Shown: positions 1 through 6,541 of the stretch, one piece after another
Layout of the letters: each line of letters begins with the position of its first letter
Numbering within the stretch: the first letter of the stretch is position 1
From: DATJIG01 sp035493495
GTDB lineage: Bacteria > Pseudomonadota > Alphaproteobacteria > SMXQ01
Assembly: GCA_035493495.1 (NCBI GenBank)
Contig: DATJIG010000030.1
Coordinates: 1-7,099 of the forward strand
Direction of reading: 5' to 3'
Length of the DNA: 7,099 nucleotides
Position numbers and translations under genes: made by a program
Notes under the pieces: generated by a model
What the model was told of the DNA's origin: nothing
The model's database searches: none
Seen by the model: the letters and a program-made list of their open reading frames with translations, nothing else

Positions 1-564
<564 letters not shown>

Positions 565-587
565 TCGGCCCGTCACGGTCGATGACC

Positions 588-617
588 AAAAGGGCGCCGG
601 ATTCCGGCGCCCTTTTT
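588..617 (+). terminator. Intrinsic terminator of rpoD
   Basis: A perfect 9-bp stem, GGGCGCCGG (592-600) and CCGGCGCCC (604-612), with a 3-base ATT loop, is followed by TTTTT (613-617). It starts 27 bases after the rpoD stop. AAAA (588-591) before the stem pairs with the T run, so the element could also work from the opposite strand, although no minus-strand gene points at it here. It isolates rpoD from ndh. Confidence -1.
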
Positions 618-741
618 GTTTGCGGCTTGCGCCTGCCGGGCGCCGGGTTAGGCTTTCCTGCGGGTGGTCGGCAGCCACTCCGGTTGGTCCAGCGTTTGCT
701 TATCCAGTCTCGTCGGCGAAGAGAGCACCGGATCGGAGCGG

Positions 742-2055
742 ATGGACACGACACCCTCAGAACGGCACCGCATCGTCATCGTCGGCGGGGGCGCGGGCGG
801 ACTCGAACTCGCGACCAAGCTCGGCGACCGGCTGGGGCGTCGCGGGCGCGCCGACATCGTTCTGGTGGACGCCGAGCCGACGCATCTGTGGAAGCCGCTG
901 CTGCACGAGGTTGCGGCCGGCACCCTCAACTCGTACCAGGACGAGCTCAACTACATCGCCCACGCCCGGGGGCACCATTTCCGCTACCGCTTCGGGCGCA
1001 TGAGCGGGCTCGACCGCGTCCGCAAGAACATCATTCTCGCGCCGGTGCTGGACGACGACGGGCGAGAGGCCGTGCCGAGCGTGCCGATTCCGTACGACAC
1101 GCTGATCATTGCCGTCGGCAGCGTCAGCAACGACTTCAACACGCCCGGGGCGCGGGAGTTCTGCCAGTTTCTGGACGACCGCGTTGAGGCCGAGCGCCTC
1201 CATCGCGACCTCCTGATTGGCGTCCTCGCCGCGGTGGCCGGCCCGCGCGCGGCGGGCGTGCTCGACGTCGCCATCATCGGCGGCGGCGCGACCGGAGTCG
1301 AACTCGCGGCCGAGCTCCGGAGCATGGGCGAAGAGCTGAGCAAGTACGGCGTGCCGATCGACCCCGACGCCCTGCGCATCACGGTGATCGAGGCGGCGCC
1401 GCGCGTGCTGCCGGTGCTGCCGGAGCGACTCGGGACGTCGGTGGCCGACGCACTGCGCGGCATCGGCGTGCGCATCCTGGCGGGCGCCCGCGTCGCGCAA
1501 ATCGACGAGCGCGCCGTGCATCTCGCCGACGGCACCGAGGTTCCGGCGCAGATCAAGGTCTGGGCGGCGGGCATCAAGGCACCGGATTTCCTGCGCAACA
1601 TCGACGGGCTCGAATCCAACCGCGCCGGCCAGCTCGTCGTGCGTCGGACGTTGCAGACGACCCGTGACGACGACGTGTTCGCGTTCGGCGACTGCGCGGC
1701 GTGCCCGCAGCCCGGCACCGACCAGCCCGTGCCGGCACGGGCCCAGGCCGCCCACCAGCAGGCGAGCATGCTGGCGAAGTCGATGGTGCGCCGTCTCGAT
1801 GGCAAGCCGCTGCCCGAATACACCTATCGCGATTTCGGCTCGCTCGTGTCACTCAGCCGCTACACGGCGCTCGGCACGATCATGGGCGGCGTGTTCCGCC
1901 ACAGCCATCGCATCGAGGGCCGAATCGCGCGGTTTGCCTACATCTCGCTCTACCGCATGCACCAGATGGCGCTGCACGGCCTGTGGCGCACCGCGATCCT
2001 GATCCTGACCAACCGGCTGCAACGCGTGACGCAGCCGAGCCTAAAGATGCACTAG
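742..2055 (+). CDS. ndh: Type II NADH:quinone oxidoreductase (NDH-2)
   Basis: This 437-residue flavoprotein oxidises NADH and passes electrons to membrane quinone without pumping protons. It acts as a peripheral protein on the inner face of the cytoplasmic membrane. Visible features are the N-terminal FAD dinucleotide fold (GGGAGG, residues 15-20), a second Rossmann motif for NADH (GGGATG, 180-185) with an acidic residue at the end of the next strand (E217, favouring NADH over NADPH), VWAAGIKAPDFL (273-284), the FAD-binding FAFGDCA (313-319), the quinone-site signature AQxAxQ (334-339), and a C-terminal amphipathic segment (YISLYRMHQMALHG, 400-413) for membrane contact. It resembles E. coli Ndh along its whole length, including the LKMH end (LKLH in E. 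coli, from memory). The ATG at 742 is preferred because GGAG lies at 735-738 and homology begins just after it; an in-frame GTG at 664 would add 26 unconserved residues. It has its own transcription unit after the rpoD terminator, but I see no convincing promoter in 618-741. Convergent with the next gene. Confidence -1.
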   Translation: MDTTPSERHRIVIVGGGAGGLELATKLGDRLGRRGRADIVLVDAEPTHLWKPLLHEVAAGTLNSYQDELNYIAHARGHHFRYRFGRMSGLDRVRKNIILAPVLDDDGREAVPSVPIPYDTLIIAVGSVSNDFNTPGAREFCQFLDDRVEAERLHRDLLIGVLAAVAGPRAAGVLDVAIIGGGATGVELAAELRSMGEELSKYGVPIDPDALRITVIEAAPRVLPVLPERLGTSVADALRGIGVRILAGARVAQIDERAVHLADGTEVPAQIKVWAAGIKAPDFLRNIDGLESNRAGQLVVRRTLQTTRDDDVFAFGDCAACPQPGTDQPVPARAQAAHQQASMLAKSMVRRLDGKPLPEYTYRDFGSLVSLSRYTALGTIMGGVFRHSHRIEGRIARFAYISLYRMHQMALHGLWRTAILILTNRLQRVTQPSLKMH

Positions 2056-2071
2056 CGACACGCGCCGCGCG

Positions 2072-3526
2072 CTACGGGTTGGTGATCTTGCCGAGCACGT
2101 AGCCGATGTCGAGCGGCTGATCGGGATCGAGAATGCTGCTGCCGGGCGTCAGCGAGACCCCCCCGGCGCGCTCGCCGGCATGGTACGGGATCAGGCGGCG
2201 ATCGCCACGGCCGAGCGCCTCGATCGCGACGATCAGCGATCCGCCACCGCGCTCCAGCGTCTTGGCGAATGTCTCGGCATCGACTCCAACGTGCTCGCCG
2301 ATCAGCGTGTCGCGCAGGCGCCGCACCGCCGCGATGGCGTCGCGCCGCTCGGCGTGCATCGCAAGATCGCATTCGGTGTCGAGCCCGGTGGACCGCGCGT
2401 TCATGTTCGACGATCCGATCTTGAGCAGGCGATCGTCGGCGATCAGAAGCTTCGAATGGATCTTGATCTCGCACTCGGGCGACGGACACGACACCGGATA
2501 GTAGGCGCGCAGGCGCCCGTATTTGTCGGCGCCGCGCAGGTACGCGAACAGGCGATCGCGATTCTCCGCCATCACGTACTGCTCGATGAGGCCGTTCGAG
2601 CGCTTGGTGACGACAATAATGATCTCCGGGCCGTCCGGGCGCTGCAGATGCCGGACCAGGATGTCGGTAATGCCCGGCAGCGAGAAGTACTGGGTCTCGA
2701 GATAGATGTAGTCGTTCGCCGCCTGGAGGAAGGCCGCGTTCAGCCGCTCAATCTCGCGCGCCTCGGGCTGCTCGCCGTAGGCCGGCTGGGTGCGCGCGAG
2801 CGCCACCTGCTGATCGGTCACCGCCGGCGCGACAGATGTGGGCCAGGGATCGCCCGGGCTCGAGACCGGGGGCAAGTATTCCCCGGCGGCGTAACGCCAG
2901 CGGTGCTCGGCCAGCGAGCACACCGCGCACGCGATCTCGCCGTCGACCACCACCTGGAGGTCATGGACCGGGTTGTAAGGCTTGCTGAAGGTGTCGACGC
3001 GACCGGGCTGGTCGGGCAGGTGCCGGGTGTCGTCCCAGCGTCCCTGGGTCAGGTCCATGCCGCCCATGAACGCGACCTTGCCGTCGATGCAGACGATCTT
3101 CTGGTGGTGCGACGCCCCGAGCGGGTGATGGTCGTCCAGCTTGAAGTGGATGCGTGGATGCTGCCACCACTCCGAGCCGGTCGGCACCGGAATGGGATTG
3201 CTGCCGTAGAAGATCGAATTGCGCCAGATCAGCACATAGAGCTCGAGCTCCGGCCGGGCGTGGATCAGGCCGCGCAGGAATTCACCGAGGGGAAAGGCCT
3301 TGGGGCTGGTCGGATCGTTCGGCGCGAGGTGCGGGCGCAACGGGGTCCGCGCGTCGAAATCCCACCCGACCATCATGATGCGGCGCTCCGCCTTGGGCAG
3401 CGCCTCGATCAGTGCCTCGAAATATTGCTGGCCGTCGATCAGGAACGACAGGCGCTTGCACCGCGCGAGGGCGACGCAATTGGCGCCCTCGCAGAACAGA
3501 GGGTCGCCGTCGCGTTGATCCAGCAT
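2072..3526 (-). CDS. Phospholipase D-family protein (two HKD motifs)
   Basis: This 484-residue protein belongs to the phospholipase D superfamily, whose members hydrolyse or transfer phosphatidyl groups through a phosphohistidine intermediate. Both HxKxxxxD motifs are complete: H141-K143-D148 (SHHQKIVCIDGKVAFMGGMD) and H357-K359-D364 (IHSKLLIAD), the second followed by GSSNMNARS (371-379) and E385. The doubled HHQK, the DLTQGRWDD stretch (158-166) and VGWDFDAR (53-60) are more like true phospholipase D than short cardiolipin synthases. I see no signal peptide and no N-terminal membrane helices, so it is probably cytosolic or peripheral. The start at 3526 has AGAGG upstream (3537-3541) with a 10-base gap, and an EcfG-type promoter further up. 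E. coli keeps a PLD paralogue (ClsB/YbhO) beside ybhN and ybhP, as here, so cardiolipin-type synthesis is also possible. Substrate is not determined. It ends 16 bases from ndh with no obvious terminator between them. Confidence -1.
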   Translation of the reverse strand: MLDQRDGDPLFCEGANCVALARCKRLSFLIDGQQYFEALIEALPKAERRIMMVGWDFDARTPLRPHLAPNDPTSPKAFPLGEFLRGLIHARPELELYVLIWRNSIFYGSNPIPVPTGSEWWQHPRIHFKLDDHHPLGASHHQKIVCIDGKVAFMGGMDLTQGRWDDTRHLPDQPGRVDTFSKPYNPVHDLQVVVDGEIACAVCSLAEHRWRYAAGEYLPPVSSPGDPWPTSVAPAVTDQQVALARTQPAYGEQPEAREIERLNAAFLQAANDYIYLETQYFSLPGITDILVRHLQRPDGPEIIIVVTKRSNGLIEQYVMAENRDRLFAYLRGADKYGRLRAYYPVSCPSPECEIKIHSKLLIADDRLLKIGSSNMNARSTGLDTECDLAMHAERRDAIAAVRRLRDTLIGEHVGVDAETFAKTLERGGGSLIVAIEALGRGDRRLIPYHAGERAGGVSLTPGSSILDPDQPLDIGYVLGKITNP

Positions 3527-3571
3527 CGGATAAATGCCTCTGGGAATAAATCGGTCCGCTCCGTAGCAAGG

Positions 3572-3596
3572 AACGGCTTGGCCGCCGCTCGGTTCC
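3572..3596 (-). promoter_or_regulatory. EcfG-type general-stress promoter for the phospholipase D gene
   Basis: Read on the minus strand, GGAAC (3596-3592), a 16-base spacer and CGTT (3575-3572) match the alphaproteobacterial EcfG/RpoE2/SigT consensus GGAAC-N16/17-CGTT exactly. Transcription would start near 3565, giving a leader of about 40 bases to the ATG at 3526 with its AGAGG site. Predicted from motif and position only. Confidence -1.
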
Positions 3597-3629
3597 CCTT
3601 TGAAACTCCTGCGGAACCGGGAGATCGGC

Positions 3630-3655
3630 GGAACGACGGCATTACGGGAAGCGTT
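3630..3655 (+). promoter_or_regulatory. EcfG-type general-stress promoter for the ybhN-ybhP operon
   Basis: GGAAC (3630-3634), a 17-base spacer and CGTT (3652-3655) match the EcfG consensus, on the strand opposite to the phospholipase D promoter. The -10 box is only 8 bases before the ATG at 3664, so the start point would fall at or very near the start codon and the mRNA would be leaderless or nearly so. A weaker upstream alternative, GGAAC-N16-GGTT at 3570-3594, would give a normal leader. Confidence -1.
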
Positions 3656-3663
3656 AGGCGGTC

Positions 3664-4626
3664 ATGACGAAGCGACGGATTCTGTCGGTGGTCGGCGTGC
3701 TGGCCACCGCGCTGGGGCTTTTCCTGCTCTACCGGGTATTGCGGCGCTACGACTTCGCCGAAGTCGCGGGCGCGGTGACGAGCGCGCCGTTATGGGCCAT
3801 CCTGTCGGCCATCGGCTTCACCGCGGGGAGCTTCGCGGCGATGGCGCTCATGGAGTGGTTGGCGGTGCGTTACACGCGGCAGAAGGTCTCGGTCCGGCGG
3901 ATATGCCGGACGGCGGTTGCCGCGCTCGGGATCGGCCACAGCCTCGGTCTGGTCGCGCTGAGCAGCGGCGGCGTGCGCTACCGCATGTACCGGCGGGTCA
4001 ATGTCGAGCCGCTGGCGATCGGCGAGATCGTCCTGTTCTCGGGCCTGACGGTGGGGCTCGGGCTCGCGACCGCAGGCGGCGTGGCGCTCCTGTGGAGTGG
4101 CGGCGATTTGCTGGCGGAACCGCTCGGCATCACTCCCGGTATTCTCCACGCGCTTGGGTGGATTGCGCTGTCCGGGGTCGCCGCCTACCTGCTCATCTGC
4201 ATCTTCGCGCCGCCGCTGTGGCGATTTGGCACGTTCCATTTCCGGTTGCCCACGCCCGGCACCGCAGTTGCACAGACCATCTCCGGCGCCGTCAACCTCG
4301 CCTGCGTTTCGGCGGCGCTCTACTGCTGCCTCCGCGGTTTCGTGACCGTCGACTATCCGACGGCCGCGGTGCTGTACGTCGGCTCCGATGTGTCCGCCCT
4401 CATCGGCCACGTGCCCGGCGGCTGGGGCGTGTTCGAGTACATCGTCACGGAGTCGCTCGACGATCCCAAGGTGATCGCCGGCGTCGTGCTGTTCCGGGCG
4501 ATCTACTTTCTCCTTCCGCTTTTTGTCGGCCTGATCACGCTGCTGTCGGACGAGATCGGCCGCCGCCGCGCCCGTGCGCGGGAAGAGCGCGAGAAGCGAT
4601 CCGTATCATCGGCCCAGGCGGCGTGA
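3664..4626 (+). CDS. ybhN: YbhN-like integral membrane protein (LPG synthase transmembrane domain family)
   Basis: This 320-residue polytopic membrane protein has about eight hydrophobic segments (near 6-24, 44-68, 80-100, 118-145, 157-182, 200-222, 234-252 and 268-294) and a charged cytoplasmic tail (RRRARAREEREKR). It belongs to the family sharing the membrane part of MprF lysylphosphatidylglycerol synthase (UPF0104/YbhN). Family marks are SGGVRYRMYRR (101-111), GHVPGGWGVFEY (248-259) and RAIYFLLPLF (278-287). The cytosolic aminoacyl-transferase domain of full MprF is absent, so it cannot itself charge lipids; a lipid-flipping or transport role is inferred only. Length matches E. coli YbhN (about 318). 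The start ATG has only a weak AGGCGG before it, which fits a leaderless transcript. The downstream gene begins 2 bases after its stop, so the two are probably translationally coupled. Family call is strong; molecular function is unknown. Confidence -1.
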   Translation: MTKRRILSVVGVLATALGLFLLYRVLRRYDFAEVAGAVTSAPLWAILSAIGFTAGSFAAMALMEWLAVRYTRQKVSVRRICRTAVAALGIGHSLGLVALSSGGVRYRMYRRVNVEPLAIGEIVLFSGLTVGLGLATAGGVALLWSGGDLLAEPLGITPGILHALGWIALSGVAAYLLICIFAPPLWRFGTFHFRLPTPGTAVAQTISGAVNLACVSAALYCCLRGFVTVDYPTAAVLYVGSDVSALIGHVPGGWGVFEYIVTESLDDPKVIAGVVLFRAIYFLLPLFVGLITLLSDEIGRRRARAREEREKRSVSSAQAA

Positions 4627-4628
4627 CC

Positions 4629-5372
4629 ATGGCGGAAATCCTGCGAGTCGCCACCTATAACCTGCATTCCTGCGTCGGCGGGGACCGCCGTTACGACCCC
4701 GAGCGCACGCTGCATGTCCTGCGGGAGCTCGATGCCGACGTGCTCGCGCTCCAGGAGGTCGGTGGGTACCTGCATGATGGCGTCGAGCAGATCCACTTCT
4801 TCGAGAAGAAGCTCGGGATGCACGCGACTGCCGGCCCCAATCTGACCCGGCGCGGAACGGAGTTCGGAAATGCTCTGCTGGTGCGCGGCAACGTACTCCA
4901 GTCGCGGCTGATCGACCTCAAGGTGCTGCCGTTCGAGCCGCGCGGCGCAATCGACGCGCTGGTGGAAACCGGCCTGGGTCGGCTGCGGGTCGTCGCCACG
5001 CATCTCGGCCTGTTCCCGCGCGAGCGGCGCCAGCAGATCGAGATCCTCGCGAAGATGCTCGAGCACGAGCCCCAGGCGCTGACGGTGTTCATGGGGGATT
5101 TCAACATCTTCGGCCCGGAGCGCACGGTGCTGAAACGAATCGGCGCGCCCCGCCGCTTGCCGAAGCTGTACAGCTTTCCGGCGCGACTGCCGCTGATGTC
5201 GCTCGACCGCATCTGGACGATTCCCAACGAGCGGCTGATGACACGGGCGGTGCATCGCACCGCGCTGTCGCGGATCGCCTCCGACCATCTGCCCGTCGTC
5301 GCCGACATCACGATGGTCGAGGGCGCGCACGCGGCGACGACAATGCGTCAGGCGGCAAGCCCCGAACTTTGA
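4629..5372 (+). CDS. ybhP: Endonuclease/exonuclease/phosphatase-fold protein, YbhP-like
   Basis: This 247-residue protein has the DNase I-like metal-dependent phosphoesterase fold, whose members cut DNA, phosphoinositides or other phosphodiesters. The catalytic set is visible in order: N11 (ATYNLH), E43 (ALQEVGG, metal ligand), H125 (ATHLGLF), D157 and N159 (MGDFNIF), D193 (SLDRIW), and D219-H220 (SDHLPV). There is no signal peptide, so it is probably cytoplasmic. Its ATG is 2 bases after the ybhN stop with AGGCGG inside the end of ybhN, indicating one operon. Together with the phospholipase D-family gene next door this is the E. coli ybhP-clsB-ybhN set, which hints at phospholipid head-group or phosphodiester metabolism rather than DNA repair; that is inference. 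The reading frame is open upstream to 3600, but those codons overlap ybhN in another frame and show no homology, so the start at 4629 is preferred. Confidence -1.
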   Translation: MAEILRVATYNLHSCVGGDRRYDPERTLHVLRELDADVLALQEVGGYLHDGVEQIHFFEKKLGMHATAGPNLTRRGTEFGNALLVRGNVLQSRLIDLKVLPFEPRGAIDALVETGLGRLRVVATHLGLFPRERRQQIEILAKMLEHEPQALTVFMGDFNIFGPERTVLKRIGAPRRLPKLYSFPARLPLMSLDRIWTIPNERLMTRAVHRTALSRIASDHLPVVADITMVEGAHAATTMRQAASPEL

Positions 5373-5379
5373 CCTTTGA

Positions 5380-5394
5380 CCGGTGGCGCACCGG
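5380..5394. repeat. Short perfect inverted repeat abutting the PRC-gene -35 box
   Basis: CCGGTG (5380-5385), GCG, CACCGG (5389-5394) is a perfect 6-bp inverted repeat just after the ybhP stop, and its last two bases are the first two of the GGAAC -35 box. It could be a weak hairpin at the end of the upstream transcript (there is no T run) or a regulator site. In GC-rich DNA it may also be chance. Confidence -1.
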
Positions 5395-5417
5395 AACAAA
5401 GCCCTCTTTGGCCCGTT
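5393..5417 (+). promoter_or_regulatory. EcfG-type general-stress promoter for the PRC-barrel gene
   Basis: GGAAC (5393-5397), exactly 16 bases, then CGTT (5414-5417) match the EcfG consensus perfectly in the gap between ybhP and the PRC-barrel gene. The start point would be near 5425, leaving a leader of about 45 bases before the ATG at 5469. This also argues against the longer in-frame ATG at 5376, which lies upstream of the promoter. Confidence -1.
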
Positions 5418-5468
5418 TTACCGATCGCTGCGGCGCAGCCGCGTCATCCTCATTTCGCAGGTGCGATC

Positions 5469-5834
5469 ATGGCCGACCCAAAACTCACCGGATCTCCCGT
5501 CATCACCGCAGAAAAGGTGGAAGGCACGGCGGTTTACGACCGCCGCGGCAACCGTATCGGTACCATCGAGGACCTCGTGCTCGACAAGATCGGCGGCAAG
5601 GTTCTGTACGCCGTGATGTCCTTCGGCGGATTCCTCGGCATCGGCGAGAAGCATCATCCGCTGCCGTGGGGCGCGCTGACCTACGACACCGGTCTCGAGG
5701 GCTATGTCGTCGACGTCGACAAGGACCGGCTCGAAAAGGCCCCGAGCTACGAATCCGACCGCGACGTCGAGTGGAGCGCCGATTTCGGACACCGCATCAA
5801 TACCTACTGGAACGTGCCGTCGGAGTGGCCGTGA
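5469..5834 (+). CDS. PRC-barrel domain protein
   Basis: This 121-residue protein is almost entirely one PRC-barrel, the small beta-barrel first known from the H subunit of the photosynthetic reaction centre and from RimM. The core runs from SPVITAEKVEGTAVYDRRGN through IGTIEDLVLDKIGGKVLYAV and FGGFLGIGEKHHPLPWGAL to EGYVVDVDKDRLEKAP. Stand-alone copies of this length are common in alphaproteobacteria and are often stress-associated, but their biochemical role is not known. There is no signal peptide or membrane helix. The start at 5469 has AGGTG at 5459-5463 with a 5-base gap and lies downstream of the EcfG-type promoter, whereas the in-frame ATG at 5376 does not. The acidic, tryptophan-containing C-terminus (VEWSADFG to NVPSEWP) lies outside the barrel. 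The hemerythrin gene follows after 45 bases on the same strand, so co-transcription is likely. Family call is firm; function is open. Confidence -1.
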   Translation: MADPKLTGSPVITAEKVEGTAVYDRRGNRIGTIEDLVLDKIGGKVLYAVMSFGGFLGIGEKHHPLPWGALTYDTGLEGYVVDVDKDRLEKAPSYESDRDVEWSADFGHRINTYWNVPSEWP

Positions 5835-5879
5835 CGGCCGGCGCGATCCGGACAACCCGGAAATGTGAAAGGACATCCC

Positions 5880-6461
5880 ATGGCTCAGAGGAAATCATCA
5901 CGTTCATCTCGGTCCAAGAGCAGCCGCAGTAAGAGCCGCGGCCGCAGCGGGCGCAAGAGCCGCTCCCAGGGCACCTCCCAGCCGAAGGACGCGCTTGCGC
6001 TGCTTCGCGCCGACCATGAGATGGTGTCGGAGCTCGTCGACAAGTACGAACGCGGCAAGAACCGCGCTGACAACGACAAGAAGGAGCGGTTGGCGCAGCA
6101 GATCTGCGAGGAACTGACGATCCACGCGCAGATCGAGGAGGAGATCTTCTATCCGGCGGTTCGCGAGGCCAACGAGGAGGCCGAAGATGCGCTGGCGGAT
6201 GCCGAGGTCGAGCACGGCTCGATCAAGAAGCTGATCGAGGAGATCGAGGGCTCGTCGCCGGATTCCGAGCTGTTCGATGCCCAGATCAAGGTCCTCGGCG
6301 AGTACGTGAAGCACCACGTCAAGGAAGAGCAGACCGAGATCTTCCGCATGGCGCGCGAGGCCGACATCGATCTCAAGGATCTCGGCCACGAGCTCGCCGC
6401 GCGCAAGGCGGAGCTCAAGGGCGAGGAGTGGGAAGAGGAAGAAGAGGAGGAAGCCGCCTAG
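5880..6461 (+). CDS. Hemerythrin HHE domain protein with basic N-tail and acidic C-tail
   Basis: This 193-residue protein contains a four-helix hemerythrin-like (HHE) domain, which in relatives binds a di-iron centre for oxygen, peroxide or nitric-oxide sensing or iron handling. Candidate ligands are H46 (RADHEMV), H82 and E86 (IHAQIEEE, an HxxxE), H112 (EVEHGSI), and H146 and E150 (KHHVKEE, a second HxxxE). In front lies a roughly 34-residue disordered tail made almost wholly of Ser, Arg, Lys and Gly (SRSSRSKSSRSKSRGRSGRK), and the end is poly-Glu (EEWEEEEEEEAA). The basic tail looks suited to binding nucleic acid or an acidic surface; it is not a classical signal peptide. The ATG at 5880 has AAAGGA at 5868-5873 with a 6-base gap; an in-frame GTG at 5865 overlaps that site and is rejected. 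It follows the PRC-barrel gene and probably shares its stress promoter. Confidence -1.
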   Translation: MAQRKSSRSSRSKSSRSKSRGRSGRKSRSQGTSQPKDALALLRADHEMVSELVDKYERGKNRADNDKKERLAQQICEELTIHAQIEEEIFYPAVREANEEAEDALADAEVEHGSIKKLIEEIEGSSPDSELFDAQIKVLGEYVKHHVKEEQTEIFRMAREADIDLKDLGHELAARKAELKGEEWEEEEEEEAA

Positions 6462-6480
6462 GGCTTTCTCCGCCTTGCCG

Positions 6481-6508
6481 GCGGGCGGCGTGGACGCCGC
6501 CCGCTTGT
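6481..6508 (+). terminator. Probable terminator hairpin after the hemerythrin gene
   Basis: GCGGGCGGCG (6481-6490), loop TGGA, CGCCGCCCGC (6495-6504) form a perfect 10-bp GC stem 19 bases after the hemerythrin stop. The following TTGT is a poor T tract, so termination may be partial or factor-assisted. Nothing else explains the stem. Confidence -1.
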
Positions 6509-6512
6509 CGCC

Positions 6513-6540
6513 CGATAATCCTCCGCGGGGAGGGTTATCG
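6513..6540 (+). promoter_or_regulatory. Hairpin burying the ribosome binding site of the aldo/keto reductase gene
   Basis: The arm CGATAATCCTCC (6513-6524) pairs over its full 12 bases with GGAGGGTTATCG (6529-6540), with one T-G wobble (6519/6534) and a GCGG loop (6525-6528). The Shine-Dalgarno GGAGG (6529-6533, 8 bases before the ATG at 6542) lies wholly within the stem. As RNA it would block ribosome entry unless opened. As DNA it is a near-palindrome that could be a repressor or activator site. The structure is seen directly; the role is inferred. Confidence -1.
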
Positions 6541-6541
6541 G

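Noticed and set aside
664..741. GTG start adding 26 residues to ndh
   Set aside because: No homology in the extension, and the ATG at 742 has GGAG in front and leads directly into the FAD fold.
757..1755. 332-codon minus-strand open frame opposite ndh
   Set aside because: Shadow of a strongly conserved gene; Arg/His/Ala-rich translation with no motif.
2056..2071. Terminator between the convergent ndh and phospholipase D genes
   Set aside because: The 16-base gap is GC-rich with only a few possible CG pairs and no T run on either strand.
2180..3667. 495-codon plus-strand open frame opposite the phospholipase D gene
   Set aside because: Its translation is rich in Arg, Ala, Val and Asp without a recognisable domain, whereas the minus strand has both HKD motifs. 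It is a GC-rich antisense shadow.
3600..4628. Upstream 343-codon extension of the YbhP-like reading frame
   Set aside because: It overlaps the clearly real YbhN-like gene in another frame and its translation is Arg/Gly/His-rich with no homology; the good start is at 4629.
5376..5468. ATG start adding 31 residues to the PRC-barrel protein
   Set aside because: It lies upstream of the predicted promoter, is not like the domain, and the ATG at 5469 has a ribosome binding site.
5880..5985. Tandem DNA repeat in the 5' end of the hemerythrin gene
   Set aside because: The similarity comes from repeated Ser/Arg/Lys codons with mixed spelling; no fixed repeat unit, so it is low-complexity coding sequence.
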